A stretch of 64,000 bases of DNA from NCBI RefSeq assembly GCF_016908935.1, contig NZ_JAFBEV010000012.1, positions 23,492 through 87,491 of the forward strand, given 5' to 3'. A model generated the notes under the pieces. The model saw nothing but the letters and a program-made list of their open reading frames with translations. It was not told the DNA's origin and did no database searches. The position numbers and the translations under genes are program-made. The DNA is from Sporolactobacillus spathodeae (GTDB lineage Bacteria; Bacillota; Bacilli; Bacillales; Sporolactobacillaceae). Shown one piece after another: positions 8,561 to 17,741 of this stretch. The first letter of the stretch is position 1. Every line of letters starts with the position of its first letter.

Positions 8561-9421
8561 ATGGAGCCTTTGCTCTCTGAAAAATTAGCCCGTCTACAAG
8601 CCCTTATGCGTGGCTACCAGAAAATTGCCGTCGCTTTTTCTGGCGGCGTCGACAGCACGCTTTTATTAAAGATTGCCCAAGAAGAACTTGGCGACAACAC
8701 GCTCGCTGTGACGATTGAATCGCCAACGATGCCGCCTCAGGATCTCGCCGACGTCCGCGATTTCTTGACACAAAATCATATGCAACACACAATCATTCCG
8801 CTTGATCAGTTAGAGACGCCTTCTTTCCGTCATAATTCGTCGATGCGCTGCTATGTCTGCAAATCAATTGAATTCACCGCGATCGCTCGCGCGGCTAAAG
8901 TATACGGGATTACAACACTCGCCGCCGGAATCAATGCCGATGATCCGGCCGATTATCGTCCTGGACTTAAAGCACTCGCTGAAATCGGCGTGGTTCGCCC
9001 GCTTCAGGATGCTGGTCTGACAAAAGCAGATGTACGGGCTCTAGCGAAACATTATGGATTGAAAAGTTGGGATAAACCGGCAAGCAGCTGTCTGGCCTCG
9101 CGCATTCCCTACGGCGAACGGATTACACGAGAGAAGTTGCAAAAAATCAGTGCCGGCGAACAGGTGCTGCGTCATCTGGGCTTGAAAAACCTGCGCGTTC
9201 GCTGCCACCATGGCAATATTGCCCGGATCGAAGTCAGTCCGACCGAACGCTCTCTCTTTTTCAACACGAGAATTATGGATGAAGTCGCCGCTGCCTTCCG
9301 TAAAATCGGCTTTTCCTACACCGCGCTCGATCTGAGTGGTTATCGTTCCGGTAGCCTGAATGAAACACTTGATGACGAAACAAAAAACAAAGTGAAGATG
9401 CGTATCAATGGATCAAGATAA
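8561..9421 (+). CDS. larE: Pyridinium biscarboxylate sulfur transferase
   Basis: PP-loop ATP pyrophosphatase family protein of 286 aa that adenylylates the biscarboxylated mononucleotide and inserts sulfur to make the pincer thiocarboxylates of the LarA cofactor. The ATP loop is [11 protein letters not shown]. The cysteine in [14 protein letters not shown] corresponds to the sacrificial sulfur-donor Cys176 of the Lactiplantibacillus enzyme, so this is the self-sacrificing single-Cys type as far as that position shows. The start ATG follows AAGGAGGACTT. It lies 18 bp after larA and overlaps larB by 14 bases, indicating a single transcript. Confidence 0.95.
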   Translation: MEPLLSEKLARLQALMRGYQKIAVAFSGGVDSTLLLKIAQEELGDNTLAVTIESPTMPPQDLADVRDFLTQNHMQHTIIPLDQLETPSFRHNSSMRCYVCKSIEFTAIARAAKVYGITTLAAGINADDPADYRPGLKALAEIGVVRPLQDAGLTKADVRALAKHYGLKSWDKPASSCLASRIPYGERITREKLQKISAGEQVLRHLGLKNLRVRCHHGNIARIEVSPTERSLFFNTRIMDEVAAAFRKIGFSYTALDLSGYRSGSLNETLDDETKNKVKMRINGSR

Positions 9422-10175
9422 ATTGAGGATGTTGCTGGAGCATTTGCAGCATGGAAAAACAGACATCGAAGAAGTAATGGAGCGATTAAAGGATCTGCCT
9501 TATGAAGATATTGGCTTTGCCAAGGTCGACAATCATCGTGAACTACGCAATGGTTTTGCCGAAGTCATCTATTGTGCCGGAAAAACGCCGACGCAGGTTC
9601 AAGGAATTGTTCAGGTCATGCGCCGTGACGGTGCGTCAATTCTCGGTACACGCGCGTCTAAAGAACTCTTCAAAAGCGTCCGCGCGATTGCTCCTGAAGC
9701 CGTGTACTATGAAGACGCCCGCTGCATCGTGATTGATCCAAAAAAGAAAAAACAGGAAGAGCCGTTGATTGCTGTCGTCTGTGCCGGCACTTCCGATATT
9801 CCGGTTGCCGAAGAAGCTGCCGTAACAGCAGAAACATTCGGCTATCCGGTCGATCGAATTTATGACGTCGGTGTAGCAGGTCTGCATCGATTGCTTGGCG
9901 AAATGCCGCGTTTGCGCCAGGCAGATGTCGTCATCGTCATTGCCGGCATGGAAGGCGCCCTCGTCAGCGTTGTCGGCGGACTCGTGGATCGGCCGGTGAT
10001 CGCCGTCCCGACAAGCGTCGGTTACGGAACCAGTTTTCACGGCATCACCGCACTTCTCGCAATGCTGAACAGTTGTGCCAGCGGTGTCACGGTCGTCAAT
10101 ATTGATAATGGCTTCGGCGCGGCTTATTCAGCATGCCTGATGCTCAAGATGAATGAAAGGCGGATCAATCATTGA
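9408..10175 (+). CDS. larB: Nicotinate adenine dinucleotide carboxylase/hydrolase of lar cofactor synthesis
   Basis: A 255-aa protein of the PurE-like AIR-carboxylase superfamily. LarB carboxylates the pyridinium ring of nicotinic acid adenine dinucleotide and releases AMP, giving the biscarboxylated mononucleotide used by LarE. The C-terminal half shows PurE-like segments ([52 protein letters not shown]). The start lies inside the end of larE, and its stop overlaps the TTG start of larC, so translation of larE-larB-larC is probably coupled. Confidence 0.93.
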   Translation: MDQDKLRMLLEHLQHGKTDIEEVMERLKDLPYEDIGFAKVDNHRELRNGFAEVIYCAGKTPTQVQGIVQVMRRDGASILGTRASKELFKSVRAIAPEAVYYEDARCIVIDPKKKKQEEPLIAVVCAGTSDIPVAEEAAVTAETFGYPVDRIYDVGVAGLHRLLGEMPRLRQADVVIVIAGMEGALVSVVGGLVDRPVIAVPTSVGYGTSFHGITALLAMLNSCASGVTVVNIDNGFGAAYSACLMLKMNERRINH

Positions 10176-11383
10176 AAACACTTTATCTCGATTGTTTTTC
10201 TGGTATCAGTGGCGACATGCTGCTCGGTGTATTGCTTGATTTAGGCCTCGATGCTAATCTGTTTATCACTGAACTGAAGAAACTTGATCTCGACGGCTAC
10301 TCGATAAAAATTGCTGCAAAAAAGAATTACGGTATCCAAACGACGGACGTCGCCGTTCAGCTTGATCCAATCCCCGAACACCCGAGCAGCAGCGGTCACC
10401 ACCACTCACGAAATCTCTCCGATTGCTTGGAAATTATTGAGAAAAGCAGTCTCTCTGATCAGGTGAAAAAGAACGCGGCACGCGCGTTCAAGGAAGTTGC
10501 GGTCGCTGAAGCCCATGTCCATGGCCAATCGATCCATGAAGTCCATTTTCATGAAGTCGGCGCCACAGACAGTATCATCGACATCGTTGGCACCTGCATC
10601 GGTTTGGAAATGCTCGGCATTGAGCGCGTCTATGCCTCGGCGCTACATGACGGCACTGGTTTTATCACCTGCGCGCATGGCCGTTTGCCTGTGCCTGTGC
10701 CGGCGGTTGCTCAAATGCTTGCCGCTAGCAAAGCGACCATTCCCTATATTCAAGAGGCGATTTCGACCGAACTGATTACGCCAACCGGTCTTGCACTCAT
10801 CAAAACAATTGCCTCCGGATTCGGTCGAATGCCAGAGCTGGCGATACAAAAGATCGGTTACGGCAGCGGCAAACGCGACATCCGCCAGTTAAACGCGCTG
10901 CGTGGCATCGTCGGCGAATCATCAGGGCCAATGACCACAGATAGTGAGACCGTCATGCTTGAGGCAAATATTGACGACCAAAGTAGCGAGTGTCTCGCCT
11001 ATTCGATGACACGGTTATTCGAGAATGGCGCGCTCGACGTCTTCTTTACACCGATTTATATGAAGAAAAACCGGCCAGCTTTCAAACTCTCCGTTCTCGC
11101 AAAAAAAGAGGACGAACAAAAACTCGCCCGGCTGATTTTCGACGAGACAACGACACTCGGTATCCGAACCTATCCGTGTGCACGTTATACGATGAAGCGT
11201 GATTTTCTGACGGTTGAAACGCCATTCGGATCGATTTCTATCAAGCATGCTTTTGGCAACGGGATCGATAAATACACGCCTGAGTTTGAGGACTGTGCCC
11301 GACTAGCGCGCAAGCATAAACTGCCACTGCGAAAAATTTATGATGCGGCGCAGCAAGCAACTTTTGAAACAGTAAAGGATTAA
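10172..11383 (+). CDS. larC: Nickel-pincer cofactor cyclometallase, single uninterrupted ORF
   Basis: A 403-aa CTP-dependent nickel insertase that completes the LarA cofactor. The N-terminus [14 protein letters not shown] is typical, and a His-rich patch ([10 protein letters not shown]) and HVHG/HFHEVG segments are plausible nickel sites. In Lactiplantibacillus plantarum larC is split in two frames (larC1/larC2) joined by programmed frameshifting; here it is one open frame, so no recoding is needed. It starts at TTG (10172), overlapping the larB stop, with GAAAGGCGG six bases upstream. The operon ends at the bidirectional terminator 20 bp beyond. Confidence 0.93.
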   Translation: MKTLYLDCFSGISGDMLLGVLLDLGLDANLFITELKKLDLDGYSIKIAAKKNYGIQTTDVAVQLDPIPEHPSSSGHHHSRNLSDCLEIIEKSSLSDQVKKNAARAFKEVAVAEAHVHGQSIHEVHFHEVGATDSIIDIVGTCIGLEMLGIERVYASALHDGTGFITCAHGRLPVPVPAVAQMLAASKATIPYIQEAISTELITPTGLALIKTIASGFGRMPELAIQKIGYGSGKRDIRQLNALRGIVGESSGPMTTDSETVMLEANIDDQSSECLAYSMTRLFENGALDVFFTPIYMKKNRPAFKLSVLAKKEDEQKLARLIFDETTTLGIRTYPCARYTMKRDFLTVETPFGSISIKHAFGNGIDKYTPEFEDCARLARKHKLPLRKIYDAAQQATFETVKD

Positions 11384-11402
11384 ACAACTATGCTAGAATC
11401 AT

Positions 11403-11439
11403 AAAAGACGTCTGGTTGCTTAGCAGCCAGACGTCTTTT
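11403..11439. terminator. Bidirectional terminator between larC and the LarR-like gene
   Basis: Stem AAAAGACGTCTGG / CCAGACGTCTTTT with A- and T-runs on both sides. It ends the lar operon and the convergent regulator gene; the regulator stop codon lies within its edge. Confidence 0.9.
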
Positions 11440-12094
11440 ATTTCACAACATTTTCTTCAAGATACTGAATGTTTTTGATGTAAATCTTTGATTGAATAAT
11501 CTCAATGATGTCCTGCTCTCGAAGCTGGTGAAGCATACGATTGACACTGTTCCGCGTGCTGATGCCGGTAAATTTCGCTAATTCTTCATTAGTAATCACA
11601 AAATCAATCAGAATGCCTTCTTGAAAAGGCACGCCGAATTTACGCGTAAACCGGAGCAGAATCGTATACAATGCCTCTTTCTTGCCGCTCATCGAAAAAT
11701 CACGGATTTTTAAAATGGCATCATTTAATTCCTTTCGATAAAAGCGATAGACCTCCCGCTGCAATTCCTGATCCTTATAAACATCCTGCCAAAATTCAAT
11801 TCGATTGACTTGGTAGAGATAGGCACAATCGGTCTCAACGCGCACATTATAAGGCGCGAGCGGTTCTGCGATATTATCCTCACGTAGCAAGGAGACAATT
11901 TCGCCTTGCTGCAGATAGGACACGTTAAATTCCCGACCATCCTTTAGGATCAAACTTGATTTGACAACGCCTTCTTTCAGCATCCAGACATAAGATGTGC
12001 TGAATCCCGAATAGGTGATATATTCATTCTTGCTTTTCTTGATAATTTGCGCCTTATGCGTCATAAAATAATTGACAATGACGGGATACCTCAT
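11438..12094 (-). CDS. larR: Crp/Fnr-superfamily regulator, probable LarR
   Basis: A 218-aa protein with an N-terminal cyclic-nucleotide-binding-like beta domain (ITYSGFSTSYVWMLKEGVVKSSLILKDG) and a C-terminal winged HTH (NEELAKFTGISTRNSVNRML). Length and context match LarR, the Crp-like lactate-responsive activator of lar genes. There are no N-terminal cysteines suited to an Fe-S cluster. I set the start at the ATG at 12094 behind CAGGAG; the frame runs 33 codons further upstream without a ribosome site. It is convergent with larC, and the GTTAACA repeats before larA are its likely target. Family certain; the LarR role is inferred from position. Confidence 0.8.
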   Translation of the reverse strand: MRYPVIVNYFMTHKAQIIKKSKNEYITYSGFSTSYVWMLKEGVVKSSLILKDGREFNVSYLQQGEIVSLLREDNIAEPLAPYNVRVETDCAYLYQVNRIEFWQDVYKDQELQREVYRFYRKELNDAILKIRDFSMSGKKEALYTILLRFTRKFGVPFQEGILIDFVITNEELAKFTGISTRNSVNRMLHQLREQDIIEIIQSKIYIKNIQYLEENVVK

Positions 12095-12340
12095 CAAACC
12101 AAAACTCCTGTCAGAATAGGATTGAAAAAACTTGGTTATCCCCCGTTCTCTGAACGAAAGTAAAGCCTTAGTTTTTCTTATACGTAGTTCCACTGAAATC
12201 TTTTATATTCTTAACGTATATGTAAAGCCATACATCACTTTACGCTTTTTTAATGATAACACAGCACGTGTTGAACACATGCATCGTTTTAAGGCGATTT
12301 GTCAAAGTTAAGCGCGGCTTTCATTAGTTTAGCGCCCTAA
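12095..12340. other. Upstream region of the LarR-like gene
   Basis: AT-rich leader and promoter region of the regulator. I see no GTTAACA repeat like those before larA and no other named site, so autoregulation is not evident. Confidence 0.3.
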
Positions 12341-12515
12341 ACGTAGCCAAGTCCTTTTTGAACAATTGCGCTTCGTTTGCTCGCTTGCCGCGGGCGCCGC
12401 GCGTCTCCTCAAAAAAGCGAGAATCTACAGGGTCTCACTTGGTTCACTTTTCCCGCAAGGTGCCAGCGCACCTCGCTGCATTTTTATGCGAAAAACTTTC
12501 TTATCTCTCAAAAAA
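12341..12515 (+). repeat. Dispersed intergenic element
   Basis: Full-length copy with GCCAAGTCC, AATTGCGCTTCG, GCTTGCCGCGGGCGCCGCGC, TCTACAGGGTCTCAC, TTTTCCCGCAAGG, a TGCATTTTT block and a right-end TTATCTC run. It lies just beyond the terminator of the GH25 gene. Confidence 0.85.
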
Positions 12516-12540
12516 GCCCCGGGCACATGGCACCCGAGGC
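12510..12540 (-). terminator. Terminator of the GH25 gene
   Basis: Leftward stem GCCTCGGG / CCCGGGGC with one mismatch, followed by six T; it lies 15 bp past the lysozyme stop codon. Confidence 0.8.
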
Positions 12541-12554
12541 AGAATAAAAATCAT

Positions 12555-13892
12555 TCACATTCCGTTTGTATTGTAATAAGAAATATTTTTGTCGACGGCG
12601 CCGACGACCCCATTCACTTTTCCCGCGCTGGTATATTGCCAGATATCCGCAGAAAAACCAGGTCCTAGTGCCTCATTGCGATAGCGCGCCAGCCAAATTA
12701 GGAACTTTGGTTGTGCCGGCTGCGTTTGTTTGATGCGGTTCAAATCAAGCGAGGTTTGAAAAAAACTTAAATTGGAATAAATACCAAGATGGTTCAATCC
12801 GTCTTTGCGCATGCGGCCCAGGAATGTGAGAACATTCCCCGTTAATGCGGCTTTGACCGAACTTTTTGAAAGCCCGTTCGTCGTTTCTACATCAAGAAAC
12901 AAATAATTAACCGATACGCGGCGCTCGGAAGCGACTTTTTTGATCACCGAGGCGAAATGATCGGCTTCTTTTACCGCGCCGCTCGTTGTCTTGGCCCTGA
13001 AGAAATGATACGCATTAACGACAAGTCCCGCGCGACTGGCAGCCACCGCATTTTTTTCAAAGGTTGGATCGACATAGCTTGCCCCATCAGTCGCCTTGGC
13101 GATGATAAAAGAATTGCCCGCTTGTTTCACTGCATTGAAATTGACGGATCCTTGGTAATGGGAAATATCGATGCCGTATTGCTGTGTGACCTTTTTTTGA
13201 TCATAAGAAACCGGTTGGATCGCTTGCAGCGACTTAAACGTGACAAAACCCGTCGCACCGTCTTTTTGAACGAGCGCATAGGTCGCACCTTTACCGAGCA
13301 CCGTCACTTGATCGCCTTTTGTCAGCTTCTGAAACGCTGATGCCGGCTTGCCAACCTCGCGGAATAGATTGGTAGAATCAGCAGTCACCGTTGCAACGTA
13401 TGTACGAAATGGGGCGGTTGCCAGATAGCTTTTCTGAACGAACCCCCAAACATGACCGGAGCGAATCAGCGCGTACTTATTCCCTCTGCCAAGTACGGTT
13501 AGCCGATCGCTCATCCGAAGCATCCCGCGCGAAATAGAGTGAACGTTTGCCTGGCTGCGCACCTTCAGCGTATAAGAAGACACATACGCCGTATAGCTGC
13601 GGAATGGTCTCCAGCTCAGATGGCTCATCTGCACATAGCCGAATGTGTTGCCGTAACGCACATGTGCGTACTTGCCACGCCGTCCAAGAACAGTCACCCG
13701 ATCAGCCATGGCAATCATACGCAGCGTCTTGAAATGCGTACTCGGCGCATTTCGAATTTTCAACGTATAGGACGTCACATAGGCGCTCGGTGATGCGGCC
13801 TGAACCGTTCCGTCTGTCGGAAAAAAGATTGCAAGAAACATAGTCAGAAAAATCAAAAATCCAGCCACAGTTTGTTTGCCTTTAAAACGCAC
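12555..13892 (-). CDS. Secreted GH25 muramidase with three SH3b repeats
   Basis: A 445-aa peptidoglycan hydrolase. A signal peptide is followed by an AQA-like cleavage region (near residue 33, VQAASPS), then three bacterial SH3-like repeats (about 35-100, 100-165 and 165-225; each carries a TVLG[RK] segment), and a C-terminal GH25 domain: YGIDISHYQGSVNFNAVK, IIAKATDGASYVDPTF, NYLFLDVETTNG (catalytic acidic residues) and DIWQYTSAGKVNG. SH3b repeats bind peptidoglycan and hold the enzyme at the wall. GTG start, with GAGAGGAAAG upstream. It is a single gene with its own terminator, so wall turnover is more likely than a prophage lysin: no holin or phage genes are near. Confidence 0.93.
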   Translation of the reverse strand: MRFKGKQTVAGFLIFLTMFLAIFFPTDGTVQAASPSAYVTSYTLKIRNAPSTHFKTLRMIAMADRVTVLGRRGKYAHVRYGNTFGYVQMSHLSWRPFRSYTAYVSSYTLKVRSQANVHSISRGMLRMSDRLTVLGRGNKYALIRSGHVWGFVQKSYLATAPFRTYVATVTADSTNLFREVGKPASAFQKLTKGDQVTVLGKGATYALVQKDGATGFVTFKSLQAIQPVSYDQKKVTQQYGIDISHYQGSVNFNAVKQAGNSFIIAKATDGASYVDPTFEKNAVAASRAGLVVNAYHFFRAKTTSGAVKEADHFASVIKKVASERRVSVNYLFLDVETTNGLSKSSVKAALTGNVLTFLGRMRKDGLNHLGIYSNLSFFQTSLDLNRIKQTQPAQPKFLIWLARYRNEALGPGFSADIWQYTSAGKVNGVVGAVDKNISYYNTNGM

Positions 13893-14338
13893 GACTCACT
13901 TTCCTCTCCTCATACAAATGAGTTTTTCATAGTTTCAGAGAAAAAAATCGGCCTTGAATGCCGGTTGCCCTCTCTGTCTCTGTCATTATAAAGGACTTAT
14001 GGGATTTTTTTGATAAGTTTTGAGAATTACCGAAATGTACCAATTTTGCACTTTTTAGCGAGCAACTGGGAAATAATTTGTTGAGAAAAACTTTGCCCCA
14101 CCAAATCTTGTTTGGCAAAAATGACTTTGGCTGCTCGCTTGCTGCAGATGCACCTTCGTTTCATTTTTTGTACAGAATCTTATAAATTACTAAAAAATGA
14201 AAAAGGGGCTTGACCAAGTTTTTCTTAAAAAAGCGGGATGTTAGAAATGAAGGGGGTGAGGCGCCTGCGCCATGATCATGTTTCTATGATAAACTATCAC
14301 TGTTAGCTTTTATTTTTGATGAATTCGAGGGATTGGCA
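13893..14338. other. Gene-free stretch with a shortened repeat element
   Basis: Divergent upstream regions of the GH25 and dipeptidase genes. It contains a shortened dispersed element (about 14115-14190: GGCTGCTCGCTTGC joined directly to the TTCATTTTTTGT right-end block, middle deleted). Nothing else is recognised. Confidence 0.5.
14115..14190 (+). repeat. Dispersed element with internal deletion
   Basis: The left block (GGCTGCTCGCTTGC) is fused to the right block (CATTTTTTGTaCAgAATCTTATA); the approximately 80-bp middle found in full copies is absent. Confidence 0.6.
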
Positions 14339-15769
14339 ATGAAAAAAAATTCGCATGCATCATGCACGAGCTTTCTCGCCGGCAAAAAGGCAACACTAGA
14401 CGGCTCGACGATGATTGGACGTAATGAAGACAATTATGTCGTGCTCGCGCCGCAGCGCTTCGCAGTGCATCCGCATCTGGAACGCGATCACGAAGAGACC
14501 TACCATTCACATCTCAACGGCTTCACGATTGACCTGCCGAAGGTGCGTTTCCGCTATACATCAACACCAGACGCTGTTGACGCTTACGACACTTATGAAG
14601 GATCTGGCATCAATGAAAATAACGTGGCAATGAGCGCAACAGAAAGCATCTACGCCAACGCGCGCGTGCTCGGCTACGATCCGTTGAACACAGAAACAGG
14701 CATTGCCGAAGAAAGCATGAACACCGTTGTGCTACCGTACATCACCTCAGCCCGCGACGGCGTGCTGCGCCTTGGCAAGATCGTCGAAACACACGGCGCG
14801 GCCGAATCAAACGGCATGCTTTTCGCTGATAAAGACGAAGTTTGGTATATGGAAATCGCTACCGGCCATCTCTGGGCGGCGCAGCGGATTCCTGATGATT
14901 GCTACGCGGTTGTCGCTAATCAAATGGCACTTCAGGAAATCGACCCAGATGATCAAGAAAATTTTCTCGTCGCGCCTGGTCTCGTTGATTTTGTCGAAAA
15001 ATATCATCTGAATACCGGCTTCGGCACGCTCAATTTCCGTAATATCTTCGGAACACAGACCGAATTTGATCACCATTACAACACACCGCGCGTTTGGTAT
15101 AGCCAGAAATTCCTGACACCAGACGTGGAACAGAGCCCGATTTCCAACGATCTGCCGTTCTTGCGTAAAGCTAATCGCAAACTTGGACCGGAAGACGTGC
15201 AATTCGTGCTTAGCTCGCATTACCAGGAAACACCATATGATCCGCTCGGCAACGGTTCGAAGGAAGACCGGACCCGTTTCCGCGCCGTGTCACTGAACCG
15301 GACGCAGAATTCGCACATCATGCAAATTCGGCCAAACGTGCCGGATGAAATCGCCGGAATTCACTGGGTGGCATTCGGCACCAACGTGTTTACGCCATCT
15401 GTTCCTTTCTATACATCGATCAGCAAAGTACCGGAAAGTTATGCCGTTACTCCGGAAAAATTGACGATGGACTCGGCATACTGGCTGCATCGAATCATCG
15501 CGGTCATCGCTGAACCCCATTTCCGGATGTTTGAAAAATCGGTCAATGATTTCAAAAATAAAGTGCACAGTTTATGCCTTGCCAATCTGGCAAAAACAGA
15601 CGCTCAGATTGAAGCGGGCGAAGCCTTAAACAGCCAGCAGTTGCTCGAGGCGGCAAACGCGCAAAATGCAGCGATCGCGAACGAAAAAACACTTGAGCTG
15701 CTGCAGCAATTGACTACCGACTCGCTTGCCCTATCAAAACTGAGTTTCACAATGGATGAGAATTTGTAA
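14339..15769 (+). CDS. C69-family dipeptidase (PepD-like)
   Basis: A 476-aa cytosolic N-terminal-nucleophile dipeptidase. The Cys at residue 9 in HASCTSFLAGKKATLDG is the expected catalytic nucleophile, and the segment DGSTMIGRNEDNYV is the family signature next to it; a short N-terminal stretch would be removed to expose Cys. WYMEIATGHLWAAQRIPDD is another conserved block. The ATG at 14339 is placed 7 bases after GAGGG; a TTG two codons upstream opens the same frame. No signal peptide, so it handles imported peptides. Monocistronic, ending at a bidirectional hairpin. Substrate preference among dipeptides is unknown. Confidence 0.93.
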   Translation: MKKNSHASCTSFLAGKKATLDGSTMIGRNEDNYVVLAPQRFAVHPHLERDHEETYHSHLNGFTIDLPKVRFRYTSTPDAVDAYDTYEGSGINENNVAMSATESIYANARVLGYDPLNTETGIAEESMNTVVLPYITSARDGVLRLGKIVETHGAAESNGMLFADKDEVWYMEIATGHLWAAQRIPDDCYAVVANQMALQEIDPDDQENFLVAPGLVDFVEKYHLNTGFGTLNFRNIFGTQTEFDHHYNTPRVWYSQKFLTPDVEQSPISNDLPFLRKANRKLGPEDVQFVLSSHYQETPYDPLGNGSKEDRTRFRAVSLNRTQNSHIMQIRPNVPDEIAGIHWVAFGTNVFTPSVPFYTSISKVPESYAVTPEKLTMDSAYWLHRIIAVIAEPHFRMFEKSVNDFKNKVHSLCLANLAKTDAQIEAGEALNSQQLLEAANAQNAAIANEKTLELLQQLTTDSLALSKLSFTMDENL

Positions 15770-15780
15770 TCGTAACGTAT

Positions 15781-15818
15781 AAAAAAGAGCTTTCCGAACG
15801 CTGGAAAGTTCTTTTTTT
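15781..15818. terminator. Bidirectional terminator between dipeptidase and FNR-like genes
   Basis: Stem AAAAAAGAGCTTTCC / GGAAAGTTCTTTTTTT with one mismatch, suited to both convergent genes. Confidence 0.88.
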
Positions 15819-15824
15819 AATGCC

Positions 15825-16475
15825 TTATTTTATCAGTAAATTTTTTTCGGGTAATTTCTCAACAAGACCTGCTTCGCACAATTGACGAAACGCGCGACTG
15901 ATTGTTTCTGGCGCTAGTCCAATATAGTCCGCTAAATCCCGTTCTTTCATAGGCAGATGAAATAAGATGCTGCCATCTGTCTGCTGCTGTCCGATTTTCA
16001 TTGCAATATTTTGTAGAAAGGCAAGCAGCTGTTCACTCGCCCCATCGAAAAGCGAAGCCGAAAAACGCGTCATTAATTCTTGACTTTTTTTAAAAAGAAA
16101 CTGAGTCAATTGTGTTTGAAGCTGAGGAACTGAAGCAAAAAGCTTTTGCGCCTGAGCTGCTGGTAACAGAAAAAGAGTCGTGTCCGTAACGATTTCCGCA
16201 CTCGCAGGATAGATTCCTCCCTCTGTAGCCAAACCCACATGCGGAAAAAAATCCCCATTTGAGAAAAAACTGGCTACCCACTTTTTCCCTTGTTCGTTTT
16301 GATGATACGTACTGACCAAGCCGTCTAATACAAAATAATAATGCGACAGCCGCTTCCCTTGAAGAAAGAGAAGCTCTCGAGCCGAATAATCGCGGAACAC
16401 CCCCATCTTCTCAACTTCCATCTGCTCCTTCTCGGATAAATCAGCAAACCAGCCAATCGCCTTAAAACGTGACAT
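15825..16475 (-). CDS. Crp/Fnr-family regulator with FNR-type recognition helix
   Basis: A 216-aa regulator: N-terminal beta-roll sensor (SHYYFVLDGLVSTYHQNEQG, FFSNGDFFPHVGLATEGG), long dimerisation helix, C-terminal winged HTH (MKERDLADYIGLAPETISRAF). The helix residues E-T-I-S-R match the E-x-x-S-R pattern by which FNR reads TGA half-sites, and a perfect FNR box lies in its own upstream region. Unlike FNR it has only one Cys (in the HTH domain) and no N-terminal Cys cluster, so it cannot carry an Fe-S sensor on this chain. Ligand unknown; haem, a small molecule or the neighbouring ferredoxin could be involved. ATG preceded by GAGGTGG. Divergent from cupin-ferredoxin. Confidence 0.87.
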   Translation of the reverse strand: MSRFKAIGWFADLSEKEQMEVEKMGVFRDYSARELLFLQGKRLSHYYFVLDGLVSTYHQNEQGKKWVASFFSNGDFFPHVGLATEGGIYPASAEIVTDTTLFLLPAAQAQKLFASVPQLQTQLTQFLFKKSQELMTRFSASLFDGASEQLLAFLQNIAMKIGQQQTDGSILFHLPMKERDLADYIGLAPETISRAFRQLCEAGLVEKLPEKNLLIK

Positions 16476-16531
16476 GATGCCACCTCACCTTTGTTGTATC
16501 AGCAAATCATCCCAAGATGATCGATTGTTTC

Positions 16532-16545
16532 TTGATCGAGATCAA
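16532..16545 (+). promoter_or_regulatory. Perfect FNR-type box
   Basis: TTGAT-CGAG-ATCAA is an exact match to the FNR/Crp-family consensus TTGATnnnnATCAA. It sits 56 bp upstream of the regulator start and 92 bp before the cupin gene, so it can serve either divergent promoter. Confidence 0.8.
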
Positions 16546-16637
16546 TGTCTTTGTTTCGCAACACCCTTATTATAAATGATAGAGATTATCAATTAAATCA
16601 TAAAGATTAATCTTGTCAAATAGAGGAGGAAAAAGTA

Positions 16638-16931
16638 ATGGATGTATTGACCTTTCAACCTACCGATACAATGAAAGAAAAGCTCTATCAAGATAGCGCG
16701 CAAACGATTGTTCACTTATCACTGAAAGCGGGGCAGAAAATACCAGAACATCACGGTGCAGATGCAATCGTGACAGTAATTCCTGTTCGCGGCGAAGTGA
16801 TTTTCTCAACGCGTGAGCAGTCCGTGACCCTTTCACCTGGAAAACTGGTTCGTTTAAATGCCCAGGAACTTCATGCTTTAGAGGCTACCCAAAACAGCGA
16901 CATCATTGTTGTAAAATGGAAAAAGGAATGA
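16638..16931 (+). CDS. Small cupin-domain protein
   Basis: A 97-aa single-domain cupin: GQKIPEHHGADAIVTVIPVRGEVIF forms cupin motif 1 (His pair present) and SPGKLVRLNAQELHALEA forms motif 2 with a further His, so a bound metal is plausible. Such proteins act as small metalloenzymes or sensors; the role cannot be named. The ATG follows GAGGAGGAAAAAG. It is the first gene of a two-gene unit with a ferredoxin 5 bp downstream, divergent from the FNR-like regulator, which suggests a redox- or oxygen-linked function controlled through the FNR box. Confidence 0.82.
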   Translation: MDVLTFQPTDTMKEKLYQDSAQTIVHLSLKAGQKIPEHHGADAIVTVIPVRGEVIFSTREQSVTLSPGKLVRLNAQELHALEATQNSDIIVVKWKKE

Positions 16932-16936
16932 ATTTG

Positions 16937-17206
16937 ATGAGCAGCAACAAAAAATATACCTTTACCCTTGTCGATAAAGAGACGTGTATCTCGTGCGGTG
17001 CCTGTCAAATGGCTGCGCCTGATATATTCGGTGAAGACGACGATGGCTTGTCCTTCTCATTGATCGACGATAATAAAGGAATAAAACCCATACCAGAAGA
17101 TTTACTGGACGATCTTGAAGACGCTTGTGATGGATGTCCGACTGAATCCATCCTGGTCTCGAATCACCCCTTTTCAGCCGACGCAGTAGAACAACAAGCT
17201 GAATAA
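16937..17206 (+). CDS. fer: Ferredoxin, single-cluster Bacillus type
   Basis: An 89-aa electron carrier. CISCGACQMAAPDIF supplies CxxCxxC, and DACDGCPTES the distant fourth Cys (C...CP), the arrangement of single [4Fe-4S] ferredoxins of Bacillus. The chain is acidic, as usual. I prefer the ATG at 16937 because AAAAGGA lies nine bases upstream; ATGs at 16916 and 16928 in the same frame are poorly placed. Cotranscribed with the cupin gene. The redox partner is not encoded nearby. Confidence 0.9.
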   Translation: MSSNKKYTFTLVDKETCISCGACQMAAPDIFGEDDDGLSFSLIDDNKGIKPIPEDLLDDLEDACDGCPTESILVSNHPFSADAVEQQAE

Positions 17207-17285
17207 GTGAGCAGAAAAATCGAGTTGTCCATTAGAATGTGGCTTTTGATCGTCCGGCTTACCTTGACCACACTTCGGTTTTTTG

Positions 17286-17545
17286 TATACCGCGGGCGCC
17301 AGAGTGCCTACGCTGCATTTTAACCACAAAATCGTAGACATGCTTATCTTTAAGAAAAACAGGCTGCGCCTGGTCCTTATTTGTATCAAATGCGCTCCGG
17401 TCGCTCGCTTGCCGCGGGCGATCCGTGAGCCTCCTCAAACATGCTGTAATCTGCGGGGTCTCACTTGGCTCGCTTTTCCCGCAGGCGCCAGAGCACCTGC
17501 GCTGCATTTTTGTGAAAAATCCTTATCCTTATCTTTTAAGTTGCT
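17286..17545 (+). repeat. Dispersed intergenic element, shortened plus full copy in tandem
   Basis: A right-hand fragment (17286-17345: CCGCGGGCGCCAGAGTGC, GCTGCATTTT, then a TTATCTTTAAG end) is followed head-to-tail by a full copy (about 17365-17545: AAATGCGCTCCGG, GCTTGCCGCGGGCG, ATCTGCGGGGTCTCAC, TTTTCCCGCAGGCG, GCTGCATTTTTGTG). After the full copy, GCTTAGCCAAGTCCTT restarts a further left end. Confidence 0.82.
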
Positions 17546-17618
17546 TAGCCAAGTCCTTTGTAAATGGCTTGGTCTAAATTTTTCCTGTTCTAATTTCCAC
17601 ATTTTCTAATACACAAAA

Positions 17619-17661
17619 CGGACGTTCCCAGTCAAATAAACCTGAGAGCGTCCGATTTTTT
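17619..17661 (+). terminator. Rightward terminator
   Basis: Imperfect stem CGGACGTTCCCAG / CTGAGAGCGTCCG followed by ATTTTTT. It lies beyond the repeat element and is the first good stop for the cupin-ferredoxin transcript. Confidence 0.65.
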
Positions 17662-17741
17662 GCGTGCGCGAGGTGTTAATCAAACAAATACTGCCGAAAA
17701 TGAGCATTAAATTGAAAACTTGTGATTCCTCATCAATCAAT

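Noticed and set aside
12358..12668. Short ORFs in repeat elements (for example with [12 protein letters not shown] peptides, also at 3062, 17283, 33608, 37316 and 55251)
   Set aside because: The similar peptides arise from the conserved DNA of the dispersed element. They start at different places, lack ribosome sites and run into unrelated flanks.
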